A stretch of DNA of 64,000 bases from Nitrosomonas sp. HPC101 (GTDB taxonomy: Bacteria > Pseudomonadota > Gammaproteobacteria > Burkholderiales > Nitrosomonadaceae). Below the pieces are notes generated by a model, which had not been told where the DNA came from, searched no databases, and saw nothing but the letters and a program-made list of their open reading frames with translations. The DNA is taken from the NCBI RefSeq assembly GCF_009833125.1, contig NZ_QRCC01000012.1, forward strand, positions 62,001-126,000. Direction: 5' to 3'. Position 1 is the stretch's first letter. Each line of letters starts with the position of its first letter. Below are positions 37,495 through 48,296 of this stretch, one piece after another. A program made the position numbers and the translations under genes.

Positions 37495-40400
37495 ATGCCT
37501 AAACGTACCGATCTGAAATCCATCCTCATTATTGGTGCCGGGCCGATTGTTATTGGCCAGGCATGTGAATTTGACTATTCCGGTGTACAGGCTTGTCGGG
37601 CGTTACGAGAAGAAGGTTACCGTGTCATTCTGATCAATTCCAATCCGGCGACGATTATGACTGATCCGGAACTGGCCGATGCTACTTATATCGAGCCGAT
37701 TACCTGGCAGGCGGTCGAAAAAGTAATTGAGATAGAGCGGCCGGATGCATTGCTACCAACCATGGGTGGACAAACAGCACTCAATTGTTCTCTGGATCTG
37801 GTTCGGCACGGTGTGCTGGAAAAGTACGGGGTGGTGCTTATTGGCGCTTCCCGCGAAGCCATTGACATGGCAGAGGATCGTGAAAAATTCAAGCAAGCGA
37901 TGACGCGGATAGGATTGCAATCGGCATGTTCAGCTATGGCGCACAGTATGGAAGAAGCTATGCGGGCGCAAGCAGTGATTGGCTACCCGGTTATTATCCG
38001 ACCTTCTTTTACGCTGGGTGGGAGTGGCGGCGGTATTGCCTACAATCGGGAAGAATTTGTAGAGATCTGTGAGCGTGGCCTGGAAGCTTCACCGACACGG
38101 GAGTTGTTGATCGAAGAGTCGGTGATTGGCTGGAAGGAATTCGAGATGGAGGTTATCCGTGACAAGCAGGATAACTGCATCATTGTCTGTGCGATTGAGA
38201 ATATTGATCCGATGGGCGTTCATACCGGTGATTCGATCACTGTTGCACCTGCCCAGACGCTGACGGATAAGGAGTATCAGCGTATGCGTGATGCTTCGAT
38301 TGCAGTACTCAGGGAAATCGGTGTAGAAACAGGTGGATCCAATGTCCAGTTTGCCATTAATCCCGAGAATGGAAATATGCTTGTGATCGAAATGAATCCA
38401 CGGGTATCGCGTTCATCTGCACTGGCCTCAAAGGCAACGGGCTTTCCTATTGCCAAGGTTGCTGCCAAGCTGGCGGTTGGTTATACATTGAATGAACTGG
38501 CTAACGATATAGCGGGTGGTGTTATTCCTGCCTCGTTTGAGCCAACTATTGATTATGTGGTAACCAAGGTACCGCGTTTCGCGTTCGAGAAATTCCCGCA
38601 AGCGGATGATCGTCTGACTACACAAATGAAATCAGTGGGTGAAGTCATGGCGATTGGCCGCACTTTTCAGGAATCATTGCAGAAAGCATTGCGTGGCCTG
38701 GAGACTGGTGTGGATGGGCTGGATGAAAAAACTGCGGATATCGAGATCATCAAGGCTGAGCTGGGTCATCCGGGACCAGAACGGTTGTGGTATATCGCTG
38801 ATGCATTCCGTTGCAATATTCCGTTCGATGAAATTCATGCACTTACCCGAATTGATCCATGGTTTCTGGTTCAGATGGAGGATCTGGTAAGGCAGGAGCA
38901 GGCGCTTGCAGACAGGCAACTGGATACATTGGATCGAGGTGAGCTGCGTCAATTAAAACGGAGTGGTTTCTCGGATCGGCGCTTGGCTGCGCTGCTTGGT
39001 ACAAGCCAGGACAAGGTGCGTAACAGGCGGTATCAGCTGAATGTACGCCCGGTCTACAAACGGGTAGATACTTGTGCCGCCGAGTTTGATACGCAGACGG
39101 CCTATATGTACTCAACCTATGAGGAAGAGTGTGAATCCCGTCCATCTGACAGAAAGAAAATCATGGTGCTGGGCGGTGGACCCAATCGTATTGGCCAGGG
39201 TATTGAATTCGATTATTGCTGTGTGCATGCAGCATTAGCATTGCGTGAAGACCAATATGAAACAATTATGGTTAACTGTAATCCGGAAACAGTCTCAACG
39301 GATTATGACATCTCGGATCGGCTCTATTTTGAGCCTCTCACGCTCGAAGACGTACTGGAAATTGTGGTGGTAGAGAAACCAATCGGCGTCATCGTGCAAT
39401 ATGGTGGCCAGACTCCGCTGAAGCTGGCGCGTGAGCTGGAAGAAAATGAGGTGCCCATTATTGGTACTAGCCCGGATATGATCGACTGTGCTGAGGATCG
39501 TGAGCGGTTCCAGGCGATGTTGCAGGATTTGGGGCTTAAGCAGCCTCCTAATTTTACTGCGCGTACGCCAGAAGCTGCTATGGCAGCGGCGGATAGCATT
39601 GGTTATCCGCTTGTTGTCAGGCCGAGTTATGTATTGGGAGGGCGCGCTATGGAAATTGTGCATGAGGCGCGCGATCTGGAGCGCTATATGCGGGAGGCCG
39701 TTAAGGTATCCAATGATTCTCCCGTGCTGCTGGATCATTATCTTAACAATGCGATTGAGGTAGACGTTGATGCGATTTTTGACGGGGAAACTGTTTTGGT
39801 AGGTGGAATTATGGAACATGTTGAGCAAGCGGGTGTTCACTCTGGTGACTCTGCCTGTTCGTTGCCCCCTTTCAGCCTTTCTGCTTCCCTGCAGGATGAG
39901 TTACGGCGGCAAACCGGAGCTATGGCGCGTGCGTTGAATGTCAGAGGATTGATGAACATACAGTTCGCCATACAGGATAATGTAGTCTACGTACTGGAAG
40001 TCAACCCCAGAGCATCACGTACGGTGCCCTTTGTTTCCAAGGCGACTGGTTTGCAACTGGCTAAAATTGCGGCGCGTTGCATGGCAGGACGGACCCTGGC
40101 TGATCAGGGTGTTACCGAAGCAGTTCATCCAACCCATTTTTCGGTAAAAGAGGCGGTTTTTCCATTTGCTAAGTTTTCCGGGGTTGATACCATCCTTGGG
40201 CCGGAAATGAAATCAACTGGTGAGGTGATGGGCATCGGTAAAAATTTTGCGGAAGCATTTTTCAAGTCGCAGCTTGCAGCAGGCGTTCAGTTACCCGCTT
40301 CGGGTAATGTGTTTATCAGCGTCAGGGATAGTGATAAGTCGGAGGCTGTCGCGATTGCTGTCAGCTTGATCAATCTGGGATTTTCACTTTATGCTACGAG

Positions 40401-40692
40401 AGGCACGGCAGATCACCTGTCTCAGGCTGGACTGCCAGTTGTCACTGTCAATAAAGTGGCCGAAGGTCGACCCCATATCGTAGACATGATCAAGAATGGT
40501 GAAATTTCCCTGATTCTCAATACGGTTTCCAATCAAAGAAGTGCTGTGCGAGATTCCTATTCGATTCGGCGTGCAGCCTTGCAGGCCAGAATAACTTATT
40601 ACACAACGGTCGCTGGTGCGCGCGCTGCTTGTACAGGCATGGCAAGTCGCCGGGAGTTGCAGGTTTATCGTTTGCAAAATATCGCTTCCTAG
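37495..40692 (+). CDS. carB: Carbamoyl phosphate synthase large subunit
   Basis: The 1065-aa protein has two ATP-grasp halves: the first with [19 protein letters not shown] and [20 protein letters not shown], the second with [20 protein letters not shown], and a C-terminal MGS-like allosteric domain ([19 protein letters not shown]). It makes carbamoyl phosphate for pyrimidines and arginine. Length and motifs are complete. Confidence 0.98.
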   Translation: MPKRTDLKSILIIGAGPIVIGQACEFDYSGVQACRALREEGYRVILINSNPATIMTDPELADATYIEPITWQAVEKVIEIERPDALLPTMGGQTALNCSLDLVRHGVLEKYGVVLIGASREAIDMAEDREKFKQAMTRIGLQSACSAMAHSMEEAMRAQAVIGYPVIIRPSFTLGGSGGGIAYNREEFVEICERGLEASPTRELLIEESVIGWKEFEMEVIRDKQDNCIIVCAIENIDPMGVHTGDSITVAPAQTLTDKEYQRMRDASIAVLREIGVETGGSNVQFAINPENGNMLVIEMNPRVSRSSALASKATGFPIAKVAAKLAVGYTLNELANDIAGGVIPASFEPTIDYVVTKVPRFAFEKFPQADDRLTTQMKSVGEVMAIGRTFQESLQKALRGLETGVDGLDEKTADIEIIKAELGHPGPERLWYIADAFRCNIPFDEIHALTRIDPWFLVQMEDLVRQEQALADRQLDTLDRGELRQLKRSGFSDRRLAALLGTSQDKVRNRRYQLNVRPVYKRVDTCAAEFDTQTAYMYSTYEEECESRPSDRKKIMVLGGGPNRIGQGIEFDYCCVHAALALREDQYETIMVNCNPETVSTDYDISDRLYFEPLTLEDVLEIVVVEKPIGVIVQYGGQTPLKLARELEENEVPIIGTSPDMIDCAEDRERFQAMLQDLGLKQPPNFTARTPEAAMAAADSIGYPLVVRPSYVLGGRAMEIVHEARDLERYMREAVKVSNDSPVLLDHYLNNAIEVDVDAIFDGETVLVGGIMEHVEQAGVHSGDSACSLPPFSLSASLQDELRRQTGAMARALNVRGLMNIQFAIQDNVVYVLEVNPRASRTVPFVSKATGLQLAKIAARCMAGRTLADQGVTEAVHPTHFSVKEAVFPFAKFSGVDTILGPEMKSTGEVMGIGKNFAEAFFKSQLAAGVQLPASGNVFISVRDSDKSEAVAIAVSLINLGFSLYATRGTADHLSQAGLPVVTVNKVAEGRPHIVDMIKNGEISLILNTVSNQRSAVRDSYSIRRAALQARITYYTTVAGARAACTGMASRRELQVYRLQNIAS

Positions 40693-40875
40693 GCAACAAT
40701 ACTTTTTCAAATTTTACGAATTTCCGCTTGGAGCATTTCTGGTAATTAACCCCCTTGCTTCTTCAATTGGATATGGCTATACAGCCACAATTCGTGATAT
40801 TCAAATGATTTTTTGAATCGTTGTTATTCAACAGATTCCGTTTTTATCGTTTTTCATGGAAAGAGAAATCAGGTT

Positions 40876-41352
40876 ATGAATGCTATTCCAATTACACAAT
40901 CTGGTGCAGAGAAGTTGCGTGCCGAGTTGCATGAAATGAAGACTGTTCATCGTCCCGCAATCATTGCTGCTATTGCGGAAGCGCGCTCCCATGGAGATTT
41001 ATCTGAGAATGCTGAATATGATGCTGCAAAAGAAAAGCAGGGATTCATAGAAGGGCGTATAGCGGAGTTGGAAAGTAAGCTATCCAATGTCCAGATTATT
41101 AATCCTGCAGCACTGAATGCGGATGGCGCATGTGTGTTTGGTGCAACCATTGATCTCATGGATCTGGATACGGACACGGCAGTTACCTATCAGATCGTAG
41201 GGGATGATGAAGCTGACATCAAGGCGGGAAAAATCTCTATTAGTTCCCCTATTGCACGAGCATTGATCGGTAAATATGCGGGAGATGTAGCTGAGGTTCA
41301 GGCCCCTGGTGGTATTCGGGAATATGAAATATTGAATGTCAAGTATATTTAG
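40876..41352 (+). CDS. greA: Transcription elongation factor GreA
   Basis: ATG 40876 gives a 158-aa GreA ([20 protein letters not shown]), 21 codons inside the longest frame. It has the coiled-coil ([20 protein letters not shown]) and the C-domain ([20 protein letters not shown]). It rescues backtracked RNA polymerase. carB-greA linkage is common in proteobacteria. Confidence 0.97.
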   Translation: MNAIPITQSGAEKLRAELHEMKTVHRPAIIAAIAEARSHGDLSENAEYDAAKEKQGFIEGRIAELESKLSNVQIINPAALNADGACVFGATIDLMDLDTDTAVTYQIVGDDEADIKAGKISISSPIARALIGKYAGDVAEVQAPGGIREYEILNVKYI

Positions 41353-41362
41353 AGACTTTAAT

Positions 41363-41376
41363 CAGAGGTTCCTTGG
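41363..41376. repeat. Solo copy of repeat-end motif
   Basis: CAGAGGTTCCTTGG at 41363-41376 closely matches the inner end of the 33885-34029 element (CAGAGGTTCCTTAA) and the sequence at 57312. It lies in the greA/L,D-transpeptidase gap. It may be a truncated element or half of a terminator. Confidence 0.35.
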
Positions 41377-41393
41377 GGTTAGATGCTTGTCTG

Positions 41394-42380
41394 CTAGTCT
41401 TCAGAAATTAAAGTGGGTATACCATTTTTAGCTTTAATTGCTGATTCTAGGGCCTGCTGGTCGATTCTGATATCCCGTGTCACTCTGCCGTCGGTATCTT
41501 GGGTTGTGTTTTTGAGGAATTCCGAAATCGTACGATGGATCTCTTCCTCAAAGTCGCTGGGTTCAATATTATCCTCCTCCAGTGGCGGGTGAAGTTCAAT
41601 GTATAAGAAACGATCACCTTGCCATCCTAGTTTGACCGGCTGATTGACTATTTGTACCGGTGTGCCTGTAGGAATAAGCTGAAACAGCTTCTCAATATCT
41701 TCCGGATAGAGGCGCATACAACCATGTGTGACACGCATCCCTACGCCAAGTGGCTTATTAGTGCCGTGGATGAGGTATCCGGATAATCCCAGATAGAGTG
41801 CGTATCTTCCAAGAGGATTATCTGGTCCGGGCGGAACGATATCCGGTAGCGGTGGTCTGCCTTCTTTTACGGCTTCTTTCCGGAGTGATTGGGGAGGAGT
41901 CCATGTAGGATCTTTTTGTTTTCTGACAATAGTAGTTTTGCCCAGCGGCGTGTTCCAATCCATTCGGCCAATACTGACAGGGTGGGTAATAATTTCCGGG
42001 TTTTGTCCTTTTGTTGGTTTTGGAAAGTAATAAAGCCGCATTTCTGGCAGGTTTATTACAAGTCCTGTACGTTCAGCCCGAGGAATGATGAAGCGCAGTG
42101 GCAATATAACCTTTGCGCCATCTTCGGGTAGCCAGCGATCGACGTTGGGGTTAGCCAGCATCATTGCATCCTGACCAATATCATAACGACGTGCTACATC
42201 AAGTAATGTTTCAGTATGACTGGCTTGAATTATTTGAATCTGACCAAAGATATCTATGTCATCAGGCGGACGTATCCAATTGCTAGCATAAATATAAGGC
42301 GTAACTGACAACATCATCAATAATAGTAAGGATCTGATTTTAAATATCTGCATGTTCTGTTGTCTCATTTTGTATCGCAT
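41394..42380 (-). CDS. L,D-transpeptidase (YkuD family) with LysM-like domain
   Basis: The 328-aa protein has a signal peptide (MQIFKIRSLLLLMMLSVTP; the most likely start is the internal Met about nine codons in), a LysM-like unit (TLLDVARRYDIGQDAMMLAN) and the YkuD domain with HGTNKPLGVGMRVTHGCMRL, which holds the catalytic His and Cys. It cross-links peptidoglycan or anchors outer membrane proteins in the periplasm. The C-terminal ~80 residues after the domain are acidic and less conserved. It converges with greA. Confidence 0.92.
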   Translation of the reverse strand: MRYKMRQQNMQIFKIRSLLLLMMLSVTPYIYASNWIRPPDDIDIFGQIQIIQASHTETLLDVARRYDIGQDAMMLANPNVDRWLPEDGAKVILPLRFIIPRAERTGLVINLPEMRLYYFPKPTKGQNPEIITHPVSIGRMDWNTPLGKTTIVRKQKDPTWTPPQSLRKEAVKEGRPPLPDIVPPGPDNPLGRYALYLGLSGYLIHGTNKPLGVGMRVTHGCMRLYPEDIEKLFQLIPTGTPVQIVNQPVKLGWQGDRFLYIELHPPLEEDNIEPSDFEEEIHRTISEFLKNTTQDTDGRVTRDIRIDQQALESAIKAKNGIPTLISED

Positions 42381-42970
42381 TATTTGCTGTAAGATAGCGG
42401 CATTATCAAGCTTGTTCCTGCTTTATAGGGGACAGATTATTTTACGCATAGTCAGCAGCGAAAAGTATCGGCTGCAGGAATTTATGACAGTGTCTACATA
42501 TGACATTGCGTAAATATTACAAATGAGTTGCGCGGGTACGTTTTTAACGTTGATGAATCGCAGGAGGCCTAACTGTTTAGAGGGCTTCTGATCCACTCTT
42601 TTATAAATTGTTTATGGAGAATTGTGAGGACATATGATGCCATGAATGACGCTGTAGTATTGCGTTTGTTGCAGATTTTTCTGTCCTTGTGCACAACTGC
42701 CCATCCGCAAAACACAATGTGTGGCTATCCAGGCAAAACAAGTAAATGTGTTGTGTAAATGTTGGTTTTGAACGTATGTTGCTATAAAACAACACTGAAG
42801 CTGACGTTTTCTTGACAGCTAAACAGCACTTCTATAAGCTCGCAGCCCATACATATCATGCAGTGAATACGATGCGCGAAGCAAGAAAGATAGGCATCCT
42901 GGCCAAACTAACTGATTTTTGAGTGTGCGCATTCGATCTGTTCGGCAAATAATATTTCTAGGGGAAGATT
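42381..42970. promoter_or_regulatory. Divergent intergenic region before the sphingolipid-type operon
   Basis: A 590-base AT-rich gap separates the divergent L,D-transpeptidase and acyl-ligase genes. I saw no convincing gene in it; a 64-codon minus-strand frame looks like chance. It probably contains the promoters of both flanking operons, but no clear -35/-10 pair stands out. Confidence 0.4.
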
Positions 42971-44800
42971 TTGAGTTCGATAATAGCCAAGTTGGGTGAT
43001 CCGTCAGTACAAGAAGGTGATTCCCTGCTTTCTTCCAAGACGAGTGTTGTTTCGGCAACGCCCACAATCAATTTGTTGAGCCAGAGAAGAGCTGATTTTA
43101 CGACGTTGGTAGAATCACTTGAATACGCGGCACATGGAGAAACTGGATATAACTTCTATGATGCCAAGGGTAATCTGAAGTCTGTACTTGCATACAAAGA
43201 GTTATGCGCCAATTCTAAAACAATTGCAAGACGGCTGTCTGGTCTTGGGTTAGCACGTAACAGTCGTGTTGCTCTGATTGCCGATACGACTCCAGAGTTC
43301 ATTGAGCTGTTTTTTGCCTGCCGATTTGCCGGTCTCGTCCCGTTTGCAATGCCGGTACCGGTTAACCTTGGTAGCCGTGCAATTTATGTACAGCAATTAA
43401 GAGGAATGCTTGAGGGTAGTGGGGCAAGTGTCGCAATAGCTAATCTTGATTTTATTGAGTTTCTCAATGAGGTGGTTGAGAGTCTAGAAAGCAATGAGCT
43501 CAAGTGGAGTGGCACACCAGAGCAATTGAATCTACTGCCCGAAGCTGATGTGACATTTTCTCCAAATACTCCAGATGAAACAGCTTACCTGCAATTTACT
43601 TCTGGCAGTACTCGTTTGCCCAGAGGTGTGGTCATTACTGAACGGGCTTTAATGACTAATCTGCACGGTATCGTTTGTAATGGTCTTGATGTTAGACCAG
43701 GTGATCGGTGCGCTTCGTGGCTGCCTTTTTATCATGATATGGGGTTGGTTGGTCTAGTACTGGCTCCTTTGGCAGCTCAGTTATCTGTTGATTATCTGAC
43801 GACTCGGGATTTCGCTGTTCGTCCCTTACAGTGGCTTAAGTTGATCAGTCGTAATCGCTGTACTATTGCTTTCAGTCAGCCCTTTGGTCTCAAACTGTGC
43901 ACTTTGCGTGCGCGGGATTCTGATCTGGTGGATCTGGATTTGAGTTGCTGGCGCGCAGCGGGTGTCGGAGCTGAGATGATCCGGCTTGATACGTTGAAAA
44001 GTTTTTCTGCCAGGTTCTCGGCTGCAGGATTTAATGAACGTGCGTTCTTGCCTTGCTACGGCCTGGCTGAATCTACATTGGCTGTATCTTTCCCCGATAT
44101 TAATCAGGGGGTAAAAAGCTTATGTATAGATGCCAAGACATTGATCGAAAAAAAGATAGCGGTGAGAGTTCAGGCAGATGGCAGAAAATTTAATGAGTTT
44201 GTGAATTGTGGCCGCCCACTGCCAGGTCATGAAATCAGGATTGTCGATGACACTGATCAGGAAATACCTCATTTAATGGTGGGCAGTATTCTGGTTAGGG
44301 GAGAAAGTGTTATGGATGGCTATTTTAATAACACAGAAGAGACTGCCAGAACGATCAGATCAGATGGATGGTTAGATACTGGAGATATTGGTTTCCTGTT
44401 TGAAGGTGATTTATATATCACGGGTCGGCGCACGGATGTCATTATTGTTAATGGTAGAAATATTCGAGCGCAAGATGTAGAAGAACTGGCTGAACAGCAA
44501 CCGGAAGTCAGAACTCGTGAGGCTTCTGCTTTTGGAATTAGTAATGAAGATGGTTCAACATCCGTCGTACTGGTTGTGGAATGCAGATTGGCTTCAGCTG
44601 TAGATCGGCAAGCGCTCATTAGTAGACTTCAGCAGATGGTATATATGGCATTCGGGGTCAGTTGTCTGGTTGAACTGGTACCTCCGCATACTTTGCCACG
44701 GACTTCCTCCGGGAAGTTATCGCGTTTTGCGGCGCGACAAGGGTTTTTGCGGCGTGCAAATATGGAACAGCCTGCTGTTGCCACTTGTACGGTCGGTTAA
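42971..44800 (+). CDS. Fatty acyl-AMP ligase / acyl-ACP synthetase (AasR-like)
   Basis: The 609-aa protein belongs to the ANL superfamily: TSGSTRLPRGVVIT is the P-loop-like A3 motif, LPFYHDMGLVGLVLAPL the FAAL/FACL signature, and CYGLAESTLAVSF, then GWLDTGDIGFLFEGDLYITG and KLSRF are later motifs. It lacks a fused ACP. It would activate a fatty acid and load it on the ACP encoded two genes downstream. The start is TTG 42971, preceded by GGGGAAG. In Caulobacter the same position holds aasR of the sphingolipid operon; assignment to that pathway rests on the order of the four genes. Confidence 0.86.
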   Translation: MSSIIAKLGDPSVQEGDSLLSSKTSVVSATPTINLLSQRRADFTTLVESLEYAAHGETGYNFYDAKGNLKSVLAYKELCANSKTIARRLSGLGLARNSRVALIADTTPEFIELFFACRFAGLVPFAMPVPVNLGSRAIYVQQLRGMLEGSGASVAIANLDFIEFLNEVVESLESNELKWSGTPEQLNLLPEADVTFSPNTPDETAYLQFTSGSTRLPRGVVITERALMTNLHGIVCNGLDVRPGDRCASWLPFYHDMGLVGLVLAPLAAQLSVDYLTTRDFAVRPLQWLKLISRNRCTIAFSQPFGLKLCTLRARDSDLVDLDLSCWRAAGVGAEMIRLDTLKSFSARFSAAGFNERAFLPCYGLAESTLAVSFPDINQGVKSLCIDAKTLIEKKIAVRVQADGRKFNEFVNCGRPLPGHEIRIVDDTDQEIPHLMVGSILVRGESVMDGYFNNTEETARTIRSDGWLDTGDIGFLFEGDLYITGRRTDVIIVNGRNIRAQDVEELAEQQPEVRTREASAFGISNEDGSTSVVLVVECRLASAVDRQALISRLQQMVYMAFGVSCLVELVPPHTLPRTSSGKLSRFAARQGFLRRANMEQPAVATCTVG

Positions 44801-44883
44801 TAGTGATCTTTCGTCAATAAAAACCTGCTTATTTTCTCTGGAGAAGAAATCAAAAGGTTTTTTCTCACATCCTGTAGTGTTTT

Positions 44884-45804
44884 ATGGTTAGGACTGTTGC
44901 AGTAACGGGTGCCACAGGATTTATTGGCCGTGTACTTGTAGCTAAGCTGGCTGCATCTGGATGGAGAGTCCGTGCTTTGGCAAGGCGAGTATCTTCGCAA
45001 GAAGATAACCCGTTCATAGAGTGGATTTCTGGAGATCTGGGTTGTAGCGGTGCGCTGTGTAATCTTGTTTCTGGTACTGAAGCTGTTATACATTGTGCCG
45101 GCGCAATCAGAGGGAAATCCTGGGCCGACTTCTATCAGACTAATGTGATTGGGACGAGCAATATATTACAGGCAGCTTCTGATACAGCTTCTTGTTCAAG
45201 ATTCTTACATATTTCCTCTCTGGCTGCGCGTGAACCACTGCTCTCCTGGTATGCCCGGAGCAAGTTTGAGGCCGAAGAGCAGGTATCGAGGTTTACACAG
45301 CTAGCATCTGTTATATACAGGCCTGCTGCAGTATACGGACCTGGTGACAAAGCGATGCTGCCTTTTTTTCAATCCATGCGATACGGTATATTGCCTGTTC
45401 CTGGAAATCCAGGCAATCGTTTCGGCCTGATACATGTTGATGATTTGGTGGCCGCCATCTGTTGCTGGCTTGAGACGGATCATCCGATGATCGGCACTTA
45501 TGCAATTGATGATGGAACATCAGGCGGATATGACTATACATCGATAGCCATGCTCGCACAGCAAGTCCTGGAAAAGCCGGTACGTTGTTTTCGGATACCA
45601 GCAAGCAGTATGCGTATGCTGGCCCGTTTAAATTTATGGTCGGCTCGTCTTCTGAATTATGCTCCAATGCTGACACCGGGAAAAGTGATGGAACTAGAGT
45701 ACCCTGACTGGACGTGCGATGTTTCTTTTCTGAGAAAAGAGCTGGTCGATTGGTATCCAACAATCAAATTACAAACGGCATTGCCATCACTTGTCAAAAC
45801 ATAG
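44884..45804 (+). CDS. NAD(P)-dependent epimerase/reductase, CerR-like
   Basis: The 306-aa extended SDR has AVTGATGFIGRVLVAKLAAS and YARSK as catalytic Tyr and Lys, followed by IYRPAAVYGPGDKAML. Such proteins in sphingolipid operons (CerR) reduce the 3-oxo group. The region resembles NDUFA9-type SDRs as well as sugar epimerases, so the assignment relies on context: it lies between an acyl ligase and an ACP/SPT pair, in the order known from Caulobacter. It is preceded by 83 bases after the ligase. Confidence 0.8.
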   Translation: MVRTVAVTGATGFIGRVLVAKLAASGWRVRALARRVSSQEDNPFIEWISGDLGCSGALCNLVSGTEAVIHCAGAIRGKSWADFYQTNVIGTSNILQAASDTASCSRFLHISSLAAREPLLSWYARSKFEAEEQVSRFTQLASVIYRPAAVYGPGDKAMLPFFQSMRYGILPVPGNPGNRFGLIHVDDLVAAICCWLETDHPMIGTYAIDDGTSGGYDYTSIAMLAQQVLEKPVRCFRIPASSMRMLARLNLWSARLLNYAPMLTPGKVMELEYPDWTCDVSFLRKELVDWYPTIKLQTALPSLVKT

Positions 45805-45918
45805 CGAATATTTTCCTGAAGTATTTAAAGATGCCTTATTGACAATCCGTGGTATTTATATGTCTTGGTCGCAAAATAAATTTGTCAGTCAATATGTATC
45901 CGTTCCGGGATTGATCAC

Positions 45919-46173
45919 ATGTCTGAAATAACACAAGTACAAATTACAGAGCTGCTTTGTCAGCGTCTGGCTTGTTTTACAGATGTTGACACGGAGATAT
46001 CTCCAGAAACCAACCTCATCACACATCTTGCAATTGACTCGGTCAAACTACTGAATCTCATCATGGAAATTGAAGATCAGTTTGATATATCGGTTCCGCT
46101 GAATGCGCTTGTGGATGTCTTGACGGTCCAGGATCTTGCCAATCTGATTTATAAAATCAAATCGTCATCATGA
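45919..46173 (+). CDS. Acyl carrier protein (AcpR-like)
   Basis: The 84-aa protein has the ACP shape: a helix, the loop LAIDSVKLLNLIMEIEDQF with Ser41 for 4'-phosphopantetheine, and a short third helix. It is not the main fatty-acid ACP and is coupled to the synthase gene by a four-base overlap (ATGA). It would hand the acyl chain to the downstream alpha-oxoamine synthase, as AcpR does for Spt in Caulobacter. Confidence 0.88.
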   Translation: MSEITQVQITELLCQRLACFTDVDTEISPETNLITHLAIDSVKLLNLIMEIEDQFDISVPLNALVDVLTVQDLANLIYKIKSSS

Positions 46174-47354
46174 ATTTGCTGGAAAAACTCGATGCAGCCG
46201 CAGCGGCAAGGAAAGCACAGTTACCTGAGGGACTCGGTGCTTTTGGTATCCCCATAGAGGAATCTTATTCTGCGACCGAGGCCAGAATCGGAGAGCGCCG
46301 GGTATTAATGCTGGGTACGAACAATTACCTTGGACTCAGCTTTTCTCCGGAATGCAGAGAAGCCGCTCACAAAGCTATTGATCAGGAAGGCACCGGTACT
46401 ACTGGCTCACGAATGGCCAATGGTAATTACTACGGGCATCGGGCATTGGAACGTGAGTTGGCGGAATTTTACCACTGTCACGAATGTATTGTTTTTACAA
46501 CAGGCTACCAAGCTAATTTGGGAACTATTTCTGGATTGGTGGGAGCGGGTGATGTCGTGCTGATTGATGGGGATGCGCATGCCAGTATCTATGATGGCTG
46601 TATTCTGAGTGGGGCGGATATTATCCGTTTCCGACATAATGATGTGGCTGATCTTGAGAAACGTCTTCGTAGACTCGGTGATCGTAGCCAAAATGCGCTG
46701 ATTATTATTGAAGGTATCTACAGCATGCTGGGTGATCAGGCTCCTCTGGCTAAAATCGTGGAACTGAAGAATGCCTATCAGAGTACTTTGTTACTTGATG
46801 AAGCACATTCACTCGGTGTCCTTGGAAAGACCGGGCAGGGGCTGGTAGAAAAAACAGGAATGATTAATGAGGTTGATTTTATAACCGGAACTTTCAGTAA
46901 AAGTCTGTGCGGCATCGGCGGTTTTTGCGTGAGTAACCATCCTCAGCTTGATCAGCTGCGGTACATAAGTCATCCTTATATATTTACGGCTTCTCCTTCT
47001 CCGGCGACTATTGCTTCGACACGCGCTGCTTTAAAGTTGTTGCATGATGGTTATTTATTACGTGAGCAGCTGTGGAAGAATGCTCACCAGCTTTTTTCCT
47101 GTCTCAAGAAAACTGGATATTGTCTGGGTCCGGAGCCCGGGCCGATAGTAGCCGTTTTACTTGATAGTCCCAAGCAGGCATTGACCTTGTGGAATGGCTT
47201 GATGGAGCACGACATCTATGTGAATCTGGTATTGCCCCCGGCAGCACCGGAAGGAAAATCGCTGGTGCGTTGCAGCATCAATGCAGCGCATACTGCCGAA
47301 CAGATTGATCGGGTTTGCGAGACTTTTTCCAGACTGTATCCTGCTGTGGTGTAA
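46170..47354 (+). CDS. Serine palmitoyltransferase-like alpha-oxoamine synthase
   Basis: The 394-aa PLP enzyme has GTGTTGSRMANGNYYGHRAL, LLLDEAHSLGVLGKTGQG and TGTFSKSLCGIGGF with the PLP Lys at 244, the pattern of the AONS/KBL/SPT family. In this family a specific paralogue, serine palmitoyltransferase, joins serine to acyl-ACP or acyl-CoA to give 3-ketosphinganine. The neighbouring ACP, acyl ligase and CerR-like reductase favour SPT over biotin synthesis (BioF), as no bio genes are nearby. Substrate is inferred. Confidence 0.87.
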   Translation: MNLLEKLDAAAAARKAQLPEGLGAFGIPIEESYSATEARIGERRVLMLGTNNYLGLSFSPECREAAHKAIDQEGTGTTGSRMANGNYYGHRALERELAEFYHCHECIVFTTGYQANLGTISGLVGAGDVVLIDGDAHASIYDGCILSGADIIRFRHNDVADLEKRLRRLGDRSQNALIIIEGIYSMLGDQAPLAKIVELKNAYQSTLLLDEAHSLGVLGKTGQGLVEKTGMINEVDFITGTFSKSLCGIGGFCVSNHPQLDQLRYISHPYIFTASPSPATIASTRAALKLLHDGYLLREQLWKNAHQLFSCLKKTGYCLGPEPGPIVAVLLDSPKQALTLWNGLMEHDIYVNLVLPPAAPEGKSLVRCSINAAHTAEQIDRVCETFSRLYPAVV

Positions 47355-47422
47355 GTGGATACGATTGCTGAGTCTCAATCCTGTTTTCGTCTAGAGCGGT
47401 TGAATGACATGAACTTCGCCCG

Positions 47423-48190
47423 ATGATTGACAGAATTGTACCGGATTGGCCCTCTCCTGCAAATGTGAGTGCCATGTTTACTACCCGTAATACTGGAGCA
47501 GCCGTGGCCGGAAGGAACGCTTATGCCGGTCTGAATTTAGCAGCTCATGTCGATGATGATCCACGCGCTGTTCAGCTGAACCGAAACCAGTTACGCCAAT
47601 ACTTACCCGATCCCCCTCGCTGGCTGACTCAGGTTCATGGTTCCAGGCCAATCTGGGTGGATTCTGAAAATGAAACCCTGGAAGGGGATGCTGCAATGAG
47701 CCGGCATCCTGGGGTGGTGTGTGCAGTTCTGGTGGCGGATTGTCTTCCGGTATTGTTATGTGATAGAGCGGGTAGTGTAGTAGGTGCTGTCCATGCAGGG
47801 TGGCGCGGGTTAGCCAGAGGGGTTATCGAAAACACAATTCAGACACTGCGTGAATTCAGTCATAGTGAGCATATAATCGCGTGGCTGGGTCCGGCAATCA
47901 GTTCACGGCACTTCGAGGTTGGTGATGAGGTGCGAACGCTATTTACCGAGTATGATCATCAGGCGGCACATGCATTCTTCCCTGGAAAAGAAAAAGGAAA
48001 ATGGCATGCGGATCTTTTTGCTTTGGCACGTCAAAGATTAGCTCATGCCGGCGTGTCCCGGATCTATGGCGGTAATTTATGTACGTACAGTAATCCCGAG
48101 AAATTTTATTCTTATCGTCGTGATGGTAAAACAGGCCGGATGGCTGGTTTATTGTGGATGACACAGTTTCCCGACAGTGGTTCAACCTGA
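47423..48190 (+). CDS. pgeF: Peptidoglycan editing factor PgeF (YfiH)
   Basis: The 255-aa protein has VLVADCLPVLLCDRAGSVVGA, VHAGWRGLARGVIENTIQ and the FYSYRRDGKTGRMAG end, the DUF152/PgeF pattern with copper- or zinc-binding His and Cys. It corrects L-Ser in place of L-Ala in peptidoglycan precursors. It starts 69 bases after the SPT-like gene; whether it is co-transcribed is unclear. Confidence 0.94.
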   Translation: MIDRIVPDWPSPANVSAMFTTRNTGAAVAGRNAYAGLNLAAHVDDDPRAVQLNRNQLRQYLPDPPRWLTQVHGSRPIWVDSENETLEGDAAMSRHPGVVCAVLVADCLPVLLCDRAGSVVGAVHAGWRGLARGVIENTIQTLREFSHSEHIIAWLGPAISSRHFEVGDEVRTLFTEYDHQAAHAFFPGKEKGKWHADLFALARQRLAHAGVSRIYGGNLCTYSNPEKFYSYRRDGKTGRMAGLLWMTQFPDSGST

Positions 48191-48296
48191 AATCTTGACA
48201 GATTTTCTTCCTTGTTAACGTTCAATCTGCGCATGAATCCGCAAGCGGTGTAGTGTGCCTGTTCTGAGTATTTCTACTTATCTGGAAACATGATTT

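Noticed and set aside
42601..42795. 64-codon minus-strand frame in the divergent intergenic region
   Set aside because: No family match and no ribosome binding site; probably chance.
46170..47354. bioF for biotin synthesis
   Set aside because: No biotin genes are nearby and the acyl-ligase/reductase/ACP neighbours fit serine palmitoyltransferase better, though phylogeny would be needed to settle it.
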